From assembly GCF_000166355.1 (NCBI RefSeq), contig NC_014652.1, positions 2,206,928-2,270,927 on the forward strand: a DNA stretch of 64,000 nucleotides, given 5' to 3'. Origin of the DNA: Caldicellulosiruptor hydrothermalis 108 (GTDB lineage Bacteria > Bacillota > Thermoanaerobacteria > Caldicellulosiruptorales > Caldicellulosiruptoraceae). The notes under the pieces are model-generated. The model was not told the origin of the DNA. It saw only the letters and a program-made list of their open reading frames with translations, and ran no database searches. Shown here piece after piece: positions 1 through 7,992 of this stretch. Position 1 is the first letter of the stretch, and each line of letters opens with the position of its first letter. The position numbers and the translations under genes are program-made.

Positions 1-449
1 TAACTTGGTGTATGAATTGGCACAACAAACACGCTTTGTGCAACCTCATCACCCAGTTCTTCTCTCACCTTTTTATATGCCTCTTTTATAAAAGCTTCTA
101 TATCGTCTCCTATGGTTTCGCTTGAACATGTTGTAACAACACCTATCACCTTTGGCGCATATCTAAAAATAAGATTTCTTATTCCCTCTATAAGATTTCT
201 TCTTCCGCCAAACACAGCCGCATCTTCGTGGAAAGATGTCACTGCAATGTTCACAGGTTCTTTGAAGTGCCTGTTGAACTGGTATCGAACATAAGTGCAG
301 CATCCTTGAGAACCTTGAACAAGGGGCACTGCCTTGTCAATACCAAGCGTTGCATACATTGCACCAATTGGTTGACACATCTTTGGAGGATTTATGGTAA
401 CATGCCTGTTTGCTTTCGTAATTAGCGGACTGCTAAGTTTTGTTGCCAT
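1..449 (-). CDS. nifK: nitrogenase MoFe protein beta chain NifK (partial, N-terminal ~149 residues)
   Basis: Translating the reverse strand from ATG at 449 gives an open frame to the window edge. NifK is the beta subunit of the dinitrogenase tetramer and shares the P-cluster with NifD. The three expected cysteine regions are present: MCQPIGAMYATLGI, QGSQGCCTYVRYQFNRHF and VVTTCSSETIGDD. The start is set by a GGAGGTG site 8-9 nt upstream. It overlaps the end of nifD by 28 bp, so the two are probably translationally coupled. The rest of the gene lies outside the window. Identity is clear from motifs and from the position after nifD. Confidence 0.93.
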   Translation of the reverse strand, partial: MATKLSSPLITKANRHVTINPPKMCQPIGAMYATLGIDKAVPLVQGSQGCCTYVRYQFNRHFKEPVNIAVTSFHEDAAVFGGRRNLIEGIRNLIFRYAPKVIGVVTTCSSETIGDDIEAFIKEAYKKVREELGDEVAQSVFVVPIHTPS

Positions 450-1825
450 TGTGATGCCCACCTCCTGTCAACAAATTTCCAAACTGGAGCATAGAGTGAC
501 TTGTAAAGGTCTCTTGCAAAATTGACCAAACCTTCAAAAGCTACATATGGCCCATTTTCGTAAGAATGTGAGTTCAAAGATGGAACACCAATCTTGTGTG
601 CAAGGTATTTCTCTTTCAATCCTGTGAGGAATATATCGGGTTTGTACTTTTCTATAACCTCTTCAAGCTCAAGCTCGTTAGGATTATCGATCACCAAAAC
701 TCCATCGTCTGCTTTTGCGTTTATCTTTTCATAATCATCCTCATGCCCAAATGTTGTAGCACATGCAACAACTTCTATCCCAAGGTCACGCATTAGCGGT
801 ATCCAGTGCCAGACTCTCGGTGCTCCAACGTAAATCATTGCACGCTTGCCACGAAGCTTTTCTCTGAAAAACTCAAGCCTTGGCATAATACTTTCGAGCT
901 CTTCTTCAATCACTTCTTCCACCTTTTTCTCAATTCCAAAAAACTTTCCTATCTCCCTAAGGGAATTAATTGTTTCGGTAATTCCAAAAAGTGTTACCCT
1001 GATAAATGGCGTGCCGTACTTTTCTTTCATAAGCCTTGCAATGTATGTTGCTGACCTCTGGCAGTGGACAATGTTGAGCTTTGCATAGTGCATCTTGCAC
1101 AGATTATCATAAGAAGCGTTTCCAGTAAATGCTGTTATAATCCTCAAGCCAATCTTTGTGAATAGCTTCTCAAGCACCCAATAATCTCCATCAATGTTGT
1201 ACTCGCCTATAATATTAACGTCATACGGTGTTGGGTCTTCAAGTTCTTTTGTCCCAACAATCTTTTCAAAGATTGTGTGATTTGCGATATGATGACCTTT
1301 AGACTGCGACACCCCGCAAAAACCCGGTGAATTGAATGCAATGACTGGTTTTCCTATTGCTTTTGAAGCTTTTTTGGCAACAGCTTCTAAATCATCACCA
1401 ATTAGGGCAGTTGGACATGTTGCATATATAAATACCGCTTTGGCTTCAGGAAACTGCTGGTTTGCTTCAATTATTGCATTGTAAAGCTTCTTTTCCCCAC
1501 CGAAAACTATGTCTTTTTCTTGCATGTCAGTTGAAAAGCAATACTTTCTATGAAATTCACTATCGGATAGGTGTCTTCGTGATGACCACGTATAATATGC
1601 ACAGCCAATTGGCCCATGGACTATCTGAATTACATCTTTAACAGGTCCTCCAACAACACCTCTTGCTCCTGCAAATGCACAACCACGCTCTGTCATGTCA
1701 CCCGGGATGGTTCTTACATTGCACACAGGTACAACAGGATTGTTCCTGTCAGTTATATATGTGTGTTTTCCTCTTTCTTCAATGCACTTGTCACAGTCTA
1801 AAGTCACAAATGGCATAACTGTCAA
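422..1825 (-). CDS. nifD: nitrogenase MoFe protein alpha chain NifD
   Basis: 467 residues, a compact NifD. It binds FeMo-cofactor and half of the P-cluster. Candidate P-cluster cysteines are C49 (RGCAFAGA), C75 (GPIGCAYYTW) and the YATCPTALIGDD cysteine near 150. The cofactor cysteine lies in IVHCQRSATY and the cofactor histidine in SHSYENGPY near the C-terminus. All key residues appear intact, so the protein itself is not visibly damaged. The start ATG follows GGGAGG. In the usual anaerobe order it directly follows nifI2, but here about 3.8 kb of insertion sequences separate the two. Whether it is still transcribed with nifH is therefore uncertain. Confidence 0.96.
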   Translation of the reverse strand: MTVMPFVTLDCDKCIEERGKHTYITDRNNPVVPVCNVRTIPGDMTERGCAFAGARGVVGGPVKDVIQIVHGPIGCAYYTWSSRRHLSDSEFHRKYCFSTDMQEKDIVFGGEKKLYNAIIEANQQFPEAKAVFIYATCPTALIGDDLEAVAKKASKAIGKPVIAFNSPGFCGVSQSKGHHIANHTIFEKIVGTKELEDPTPYDVNIIGEYNIDGDYWVLEKLFTKIGLRIITAFTGNASYDNLCKMHYAKLNIVHCQRSATYIARLMKEKYGTPFIRVTLFGITETINSLREIGKFFGIEKKVEEVIEEELESIMPRLEFFREKLRGKRAMIYVGAPRVWHWIPLMRDLGIEVVACATTFGHEDDYEKINAKADDGVLVIDNPNELELEEVIEKYKPDIFLTGLKEKYLAHKIGVPSLNSHSYENGPYVAFEGLVNFARDLYKSLYAPVWKFVDRRWASQWQQNLAVR

Positions 1826-1836
1826 CCTCCCTTGTA

Positions 1837-1847
1837 TAATTATTTTT
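1837..1847. repeat. target-site duplication, left of IS copy 1
   Basis: ATAATTATTTT occurs immediately before the IS end (TAGCC...) and again at 3679-3689 immediately after it (...GCCTA). This defines the ends of copy 1 as 1848 and 3678, with an 11-bp duplication. Confidence 0.8.
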
Positions 1848-3678
1848 AGCCTTTTGCAAAAACGCTCAAGATGAGCGTTATCAAGCTTTACATAGAATCA
1901 AAAAAGACTGGTCACCCTCCTCATAATTGTAGTAAAATATGATTATATAAAACAAATTTTCTACTATGAGGAGGGTTCCAAAATGTTCAACACCAAACCT
2001 AAACAACTTTCTTTCATAGACCTATTCTCCCACCTAAAGGCTTCGGCTCTCTACAAGCCTGAAAGCCTCTTGGGCTTGTTCAATAAATTCATTGACTTGT
2101 CACATTATATACCTTCTTCTTTCTACAATGCCTACTACAAATATTTCGGTAAGCATAGATACTTCTCTTTAGAATCTATGCTTTGTTGCTTCCTCGTCCA
2201 AAAATTGCTCAAACTCAATACTTTAACTCAGCTTCGTGCTGTCTTACTCAACTCATTCGAACTTCGCTCATTTTGTAATCTTCATGGCAATGTCCCTTCT
2301 ATCTCTACTCTCTCTCGCTTTAGAAAAATATTTGCAAGTGAAATCCATAAACTTTTTCAAAATATCTCTATCCATGCACATAATATTTCCATCCAACAAT
2401 GCCCTCAAGATTCTTCAATCTTAATCTTCGACACAACAGGTATTGTCCCAAAGGTTCGTGAAAACAATCCTAAATTCATTCATCTACTGCTGAAAAATAC
2501 CTCAAAAGCTAACCCTGAACTTCCCTCTGAAAAAGTCTACTCTCTCGTTTATTCTTCTTTGCCTAAAACTGCTAACGCTAATTCTAACATCCGTCTTATG
2601 TTTGTAAATGGCCATTTCTGCTGGGCTTTAAAATTTGCAGTCATTACCAACGCTCTCGGTATCCCTTTAGCTTTAGTACCTCTGTTTAACTATGATTCCC
2701 CTTCCTCTGACCCACAAGAAGCAAAAGCTATCTCCGACTCTAAAGGTTTAATTCCTTCGCTCGAAACTTTATTCTCTTATATCCCCAAAAATTTCTCCAC
2801 TTTCATCGCCGACAGTGCTTTGGATTCCCACAACATATACTCCACTTTAAAAAATACCTTTAACTTCTCCAAAATCGTTATTCCACTAAATACAAGAGCT
2901 TCTAAAAATACTACACCTACATCAGACCCCAATATCGTTATTTCTGAAGATGGTATCCCTATCTGCAAAAAGTTCAACAAACCTTTTAAACCCGAAGGCA
3001 AATGTCAGGGTAAAAATCGCTCTTTGCGCCTTAAATGGACTTGCCCTATGTCACAATACAAAGATGGCAAACGCATCTGCTCTTGCCCTCAGCCTTGTAC
3101 TACCTCTAAATCGGGTAGAATGTTCTATACATACCCAGATAACTTTCGCTCTTTCCCAGGTATCAACAGAAATTCACAAGAGTTTTTTGACCTCTACAAA
3201 AAACGTGTCGCTGTAGAGCAGACTATTTACCACCTGAAATCCTACATGGGCTCTGATACTATCTCTACTTATGACCATATTTCTATTTTCTCTGATTTCT
3301 TGCTATCTGCCATTACTTTCTCGCTCTTGTTTATTCTCGCTCACAATATCAAACTCTATTGCTCTAAATTGACTATCAAAAAACTTAACAAGCTCAAAAA
3401 ACTTATCGCTTAATACTACTATTTTTTAAATCTATTTCTTACAAAAAATTTCTGGTTTTGTTTTTACTTAACCTTCTAAAACAAGGAGTTAAGAAGGCTT
3501 AGGATATTATTGTCTTTTTTGAAGTTGTTAATTTTTGTCATATGTTTGTTGCTGATTATTTTTGTTGGTATTGATAATATTTGGTTTTCACTTCTCTTTT
3601 CTTTTTGTATCTTGATTGTATTTCATGTTAGTATTGGTGCCTTTTACCTTCAATCACCACCTATTTTGCAAACGCCTA
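1848..3678 (+). mobile_element. DDE insertion sequence, copy 1 (1.83 kb), inserted between nifI2 and nifD
   Basis: The ends were set by aligning the element with its second copy at 9865-11696 and by the flanking direct repeats. Terminal inverted repeats are TAGCCTTTTGCAAAA (left) and TAGGCGTTTGCAAAA (right, reverse strand), differing at two positions. A 7-bp hairpin (AACGCTC / GAGCGTT) lies just inside the left end at 1861-1879. One transposase gene fills the centre, with 265 bp of non-coding tail. The two copies encode the same 476-residue protein. Their lengths differ by one base, apparently in an A-run near the left end, so transposition is recent. Confidence 0.9.
1983..3413 (+). CDS. DDE transposase of IS copy 1
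   Basis: 476 residues, intact. I infer an RNase-H-like DDE transposase. Candidate catalytic residues are D150 (IFDTTGI), D277 (FIADSALDS) and E412 (VAVEQTIYHLK). This layout resembles IS4/IS1182-type DDE_Tnp_1 proteins. A cysteine cluster (C341, C354, C366, C368, C372) between the second D and the E could be a zinc-binding insert. The family is not certain; an ISNCY-type group is possible because target duplications vary in length. The start ATG follows the GAGGAGGG site. It is encoded opposite to the nif operon, so it reads away from nifD. Confidence 0.88.
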   Translation: MFNTKPKQLSFIDLFSHLKASALYKPESLLGLFNKFIDLSHYIPSSFYNAYYKYFGKHRYFSLESMLCCFLVQKLLKLNTLTQLRAVLLNSFELRSFCNLHGNVPSISTLSRFRKIFASEIHKLFQNISIHAHNISIQQCPQDSSILIFDTTGIVPKVRENNPKFIHLLLKNTSKANPELPSEKVYSLVYSSLPKTANANSNIRLMFVNGHFCWALKFAVITNALGIPLALVPLFNYDSPSSDPQEAKAISDSKGLIPSLETLFSYIPKNFSTFIADSALDSHNIYSTLKNTFNFSKIVIPLNTRASKNTTPTSDPNIVISEDGIPICKKFNKPFKPEGKCQGKNRSLRLKWTCPMSQYKDGKRICSCPQPCTTSKSGRMFYTYPDNFRSFPGINRNSQEFFDLYKKRVAVEQTIYHLKSYMGSDTISTYDHISIFSDFLLSAITFSLLFILAHNIKLYCSKLTIKKLNKLKKLIA

Positions 3679-3689
3679 ATAATTATTTT
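3679..3689. repeat. target-site duplication, right of IS copy 1
   Basis: Second copy of ATAATTATTTT, directly following the IS right end. It matches the left flank exactly. Confidence 0.8.
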
Positions 3690-3794
3690 CGTAAGACACA
3701 TCAAAAAAATTCCAATAAAATAACAACCAAAGTTTCGGTTAACATAAGATTTTAAGACGCATCGACTAAAATAACATTTCTAATCCATCCTCTT

Positions 3795-4130
3795 TGAGAG
3801 GAAAGCAGCGCAAAATCACTTCTCGCTGCTTGTGGCTTCTAATCTTTAGCCACTTTTTAAAACACTATCTTTAACGCTGGCCTCTTGCCAGCCTTACTAA
3901 CTTTGATATAATTCTTTCTATCTGGGCATGGAATTTAATGTCCTTACCCCCCTGGGTGCGGATTTTTAAATCCCGCTTACCCGCAAACGAGACTATTATT
4001 CCATTCCAGGTAAGTCTAAACTATTTGGCTGGTTGAGGCCAGCTTAAAACCTAATTAAAGCTGGTTCCTCGTATCACTTGCAAGGTTGTATACTTACCTT
4101 CGCTCGGAATGGAAAACTCATGCCCTAATT
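3795..4130 (+). ncRNA. candidate IS110 bridge RNA (non-coding left end)
   Basis: Several clear hairpins lie between the element's left end and the transposase start: GCAGCG/CGCTGC at 3805-3829, GTGGC/GCCAC at 3832-3853, GCTGGC/GCCAGC at 3876-3892, GGGT-GCGGATTT/AAATCCCGC-ACCC at about 3954-3982, and GCTGG/CCAGC at 4028-4043. A longer closing pair (ATGGAAT / ATTCCAT) encloses the fourth. IS110-group elements are known to express a bridge RNA from this region, with two internal loops pairing to target and donor DNA. Assignment here rests on position and structure only; loop sequences were not matched to target DNA. Confidence 0.5.
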
Positions 4131-4165
4131 CAATTTTAAAACTACTTACGAGGAGGTCTTACGCC

Positions 4166-5458
4166 ATGAACTTAAAACCTATTGCCGGGATTGATGTCTC
4201 TAAATATTTCAGCGAAATGGTGGTTATCTCTCCTACAAATGAAATAATCGCTCGCTTGACTATCCATCACAACAATCCCTCTGACTTTGATAGGGCTATC
4301 GAAATCCTTAAAAAAGTTGAAGAGGATTTCGCGGCTCGCCCTACCATCGTCATGGAAGCCACAGGGCATTACCACAAAATCCTCTCCCGCTTCTTTACTT
4401 CTAATGGCTGGGATGTTGCAATTATCAACCCCATCCAATCTAATTCTATCAAAAATGCGGGAGTTAGAAAAGTAAAAAATGATAAAATTGATGCCCTGTG
4501 GATTGCCTTAACTTTCAGACTTACTAACTCTACTACAGCACAACCTTCATCTGAAATCCTTGACTGCTTGAAAAACCTATGCCGTCAGTATTACAACCTC
4601 AGCGATGAGTTAACCTCTTACAAATATAGACTTACTTCTGTCGTCGACCAAATTATGCTCAATTTCAAAGAGGTCTTCCCTGACATTTGCTCTAAAACAT
4701 CTTTGGCTATACTTGAAAACTACCCCACTCCAAACGATATCTTGGGCGCTGACACCGAAAAACTTATTTCCATCATTCAGCAAACTTCTAAAAAAAGCTA
4801 CCAATGGGCTAAAGAAAAATACGAACTACTCATTGCAAAAGCTAAAGAATTTAAGTCTTTTTCTATCTCCAACTTGGCAAATGTTACTATGCTTAAAGTC
4901 TATATTAACATGGTCTTAACTTTACAGCAAAACATCGACAAAATTTTTGAATCCATAAATCAACTTGTTCAGCAGTCTTCACAGACTCAGCCTTCTATAT
5001 CCGAAAATATTAACCTTCTTCAATCTATCCCCGGCATAGGTTTTCTATCCGCTGCAACTATCCTTGCTGAAATAGGTGATTTCGAAAAATTTTCAAAACC
5101 CAATAAACTTGTTGCCTTCTTTGGCATTGATCCTTCCGTAAATCAATCCGGGCAATTTGTCGGCACAAAAAACAAAATGTCTAAACGTGGCTCTAAAATC
5201 TTGCGAAGAATCTTATTTACAATTGCTCTTGCTAATATCAGAACCAAAAGAGATTCTAAGCCTTGTAATCCTGTGCTATTCGAATACTATCAGAAAAAAT
5301 GCCAACAAAAGCCTAAAAAAGTTGCATTAGGCGCTGTTATGAGAAAAATTATTTGTATCATCTTTGCTGTTATGCGTGATAAAAAACCTTTTGAACTTAG
5401 AACTCCTGAGGAACATATTCGAAGATGCTTTAATAACACTGCTGTTTATTGCGTATAA
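4166..5458 (+). CDS. IS110-family transposase (DEDD recombinase)
   Basis: 430 residues from ATG 4166, preferred over an upstream ATG at 4109 because AGGAGG lies just before it. The N-terminal RuvC-like domain carries D10 (AGIDVSK), E64 (VMEATGHY) and D106/D109 (NDKIDALW), matching the IS110 DEDD pattern. The C-terminal Transposase_20 domain includes SIPGIGFLSAATILAEIGDF and a serine in NQSGQFVG, the expected position of the nucleophilic serine. Family members excise as circles and reinsert under guidance of a bridge RNA. The gene appears intact and could be active. It points opposite to the nif genes. Confidence 0.92.
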   Translation: MNLKPIAGIDVSKYFSEMVVISPTNEIIARLTIHHNNPSDFDRAIEILKKVEEDFAARPTIVMEATGHYHKILSRFFTSNGWDVAIINPIQSNSIKNAGVRKVKNDKIDALWIALTFRLTNSTTAQPSSEILDCLKNLCRQYYNLSDELTSYKYRLTSVVDQIMLNFKEVFPDICSKTSLAILENYPTPNDILGADTEKLISIIQQTSKKSYQWAKEKYELLIAKAKEFKSFSISNLANVTMLKVYINMVLTLQQNIDKIFESINQLVQQSSQTQPSISENINLLQSIPGIGFLSAATILAEIGDFEKFSKPNKLVAFFGIDPSVNQSGQFVGTKNKMSKRGSKILRRILFTIALANIRTKRDSKPCNPVLFEYYQKKCQQKPKKVALGAVMRKIICIIFAVMRDKKPFELRTPEEHIRRCFNNTAVYCV

Positions 5459-5654
5459 ATAGTTGTTTTATTAATGAAACATTAGTTAACCATAATATGT
5501 GCTCAGCCTCCATATGTTATGTCAACTTCTAATGGATGGCTTACTTTCTTATACCCTTTTAAAAGAATTTTCTACCATAAAATGTTATCAAAAATTTTTT
5601 AAAAAACTCTTGACTTTAATTAGCTGGTCTTTATTTAAAGATAGGATTGATTTT

Positions 5655-6035
5655 TTATATCAGGGCCTCATAGCCCTTTTCTCTTGTCCTGATTCTTATG
5701 CTATCTTCAACAGGAAGAACAAATATCTTTCCATCGCCAATTTGACCTGTGCGATTTACAGCCATAATGATATTGACAACCCTCTCAACATCTCTGTCAT
5801 CTACAATGATTGTAACCATTCTTTTGGGAATAAACTCCATAGCGGTGGATGAAAGAACCATCTCTGTAGCTTTGTCAACCTCCACTGCCTTTACCTCACC
5901 AACCAACCCTCGCTGTTTGCCACGCCCCATGACTTTTTGGAATGTGGCAGCGGGATACCCCGCTGCAGCCAACACATCTTTTGTCACACCCACTTTGTTC
6001 ATTCGGATAATAGCTACAATCTCTTTCATTTTCAA
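5655..6035 (-). CDS. nifI2: nitrogenase-regulating PII protein NifI2
   Basis: 126 residues, PII family. The C-terminal PII signature is visible (QIGDGKIFVLPVEDSIRIRTRE). The T-loop region is longer than in GlnB and lacks the uridylylated tyrosine context, as in NifI2. In methanogens and anaerobic bacteria NifI1 and NifI2 form a complex that shuts off dinitrogenase when ammonium is available and releases it with 2-oxoglutarate. It lies 17 bp after nifI1 and should be followed by nifD, but two IS elements intervene. An AGGAGG site precedes the ATG. Confidence 0.93.
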   Translation of the reverse strand: MKMKEIVAIIRMNKVGVTKDVLAAAGYPAATFQKVMGRGKQRGLVGEVKAVEVDKATEMVLSSTAMEFIPKRMVTIIVDDRDVERVVNIIMAVNRTGQIGDGKIFVLPVEDSIRIRTREKGYEALI

Positions 6036-6052
6036 AAAATACCTCCTTCTTA

Positions 6053-6370
6053 CTACAGACCTTTTTCTCCCGTTCTGATGGTATAAGCCTCTTCAACAGG
6101 GCTTATAAATATCTTGCCGTCACCGAAATTGCCGGTATACGCATTTTGCAAGATTATATCAACCACTTTTTGGCAGTCACTATCTTCTACCACCATCATG
6201 ATCATTGTTTTTGGAAGTTCGTCATAGACGATGTTCCCTGTTTTGATGCCTTTTTGTTTTCCACGCCCAAATACATCAATCTTTGTCATTGAAACAAAAC
6301 CGTTTGAGTCAAGTGCCCTCACAACCTTTTCTTGCATCTCTGGCCTTATAATAGCTCGTATCATCTTCAT
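6053..6370 (-). CDS. nifI1: nitrogenase-regulating PII protein NifI1
   Basis: 105 residues, PII family. It begins MKMIRAIIRPE and ends with the PII C-terminal signature (NFGDGKIFISPVEEAYTIRTGEKG). NifI1 is the partner of NifI2 in post-translational control of nitrogenase by ammonium. It lies 23 bp downstream of nifH in the same direction, consistent with one operon. The only clear alternative, an ordinary GlnB/GlnK, is less likely because of the position between nifH and nifD and the absence of the TEYYRGVE-type T-loop that the separate glnB (7610-7948) has. Confidence 0.93.
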   Translation of the reverse strand: MKMIRAIIRPEMQEKVVRALDSNGFVSMTKIDVFGRGKQKGIKTGNIVYDELPKTMIMMVVEDSDCQKVVDIILQNAYTGNFGDGKIFISPVEEAYTIRTGEKGL

Positions 6371-6393
6371 AACTATTCAAAACCTCCTTTTTT

Positions 6394-7218
<825 letters not shown>

Positions 7219-7314
7219 CTAATTGCCTCCTTTCAGCAAGATTAAAATTGTTGAATTATGTGTTTTGATATGGTAAACTTAAAAATGGGACAATAAATCA
7301 ATTTTTTTGCGAGG

Positions 7315-7389
7315 CAGGGGGAGATGATTTGTGCAAATCTACTAAGTAGCTACAAGGTAGAGGAAGCACTTTTTATTCTTCTCCCCCTG
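7315..7389 (-). ncRNA. candidate structured leader element upstream of nifH
   Basis: Read on the reverse strand, 75 nt are closed by a perfect 9-10-bp stem (CAGGGGGAG / CTCCCCCTG). Inside are three small hairpins in a row: CUAC-CUU-GUAG, CUAC-UUA-GUAG and GAUUU-GCAC-AAAUC. The layout is a multi-branch junction, which suggests a cis-regulatory RNA in the nifH leader. It lies about 100 nt upstream of nifH. I do not recognise it as a known riboswitch class. Confidence 0.45.
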
Positions 7390-7420
7390 TATTTTCAACA
7401 AGAATGAGCTAAAATCTATG

Positions 7421-7579
7421 AAAAAGGGCAACAGCAGACATCTAAGCCTTGTCATGACGATAACACATGGCAATGGCAGGCACAAAACACGCTATTCACT
7501 TTTTTAAAAAGAGGGGCGCAAGAGGCAAGGCAGAAGCTTTTTATTCAATTTGGGGGTGTTTTGGATGCCTGCTGTTGCC
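7421..7579 (-). ncRNA. candidate structured small RNA between glnB and nifH
   Basis: On the reverse strand the 5' end GGCAACAGCAGGCAUC pairs with GAUGUCUGCUGUUGCC at the 3' end (15 Watson-Crick pairs plus one G-U), followed directly by UUUUU. A TATAAT box lies just upstream at 7582-7587. Inside, GCCUUG pairs with CAAGGC, and CAAAACAC could pair with GUGUUUUG, which would make a pseudoknot or an alternative fold. A discrete transcript of about 160 nt is inferred. It could be a trans-acting RNA, a riboswitch-like leader of nifH, an unusual terminator for amtB-glnB, or a 6S-like RNA. Identity is unknown. Confidence 0.5.
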
Positions 7580-7581
7580 AA

Positions 7582-7587
7582 ATTATA
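7582..7587 (-). promoter_or_regulatory. -10 box for the RNA at 7421-7579
   Basis: TATAAT on the reverse strand, 3 bp before the closing stem of the RNA candidate. No good -35 hexamer is visible at normal spacing, so promoter strength is uncertain. Confidence 0.35.
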
Positions 7588-7609
7588 AACTCAAGGCGTA
7601 ATGGAAAGT

Positions 7610-7954
<345 letters not shown>

Positions 7955-7992
7955 TCACCCTTTTCAAATAAAATTTGTCTTAAACCCAAAAC

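Larger units (their letters stand above)
3760..5500 (+). mobile_element. IS110-family insertion sequence (ends approximate)
   Basis: A DEDD-type transposase preceded by about 400 nt of highly structured non-coding DNA and followed by about 150 nt without a gene. No terminal inverted repeats are visible, as is usual for IS110 elements, so exact ends could not be set. It must lie between 3690 and 5654. The long non-coding stretch is upstream of the transposase, which is the IS110-group arrangement (the IS1111 group has it downstream). It sits beside IS copy 1 in the former nifI2-nifD spacer. Confidence 0.75.

Noticed and set aside
2777-3001. Reverse-strand open frame inside the transposase gene, repeated in copy 2 at 10542-10766
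   Set aside because: A shadow of the transposase coding sequence without its own signals.
3510-3755. Small hydrophobic open frame downstream of the IS transposase
   Set aside because: It runs across the IS end into flanking DNA, has no ribosome site and its C-terminus differs at the second copy. It is probably chance translation of the IS tail.
5605-5645. Rightward TTGACT-type promoter near the IS110 right side
   Set aside because: No good -10 at normal spacing and no rightward gene follows; it would only read antisense into nifI2.
7421-7579. Assignment of the nifH-upstream RNA as 6S RNA
   Set aside because: Length and closing stem fit loosely, but the bubble is very asymmetric and the apical rod is not evident. 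Left as an unassigned candidate.
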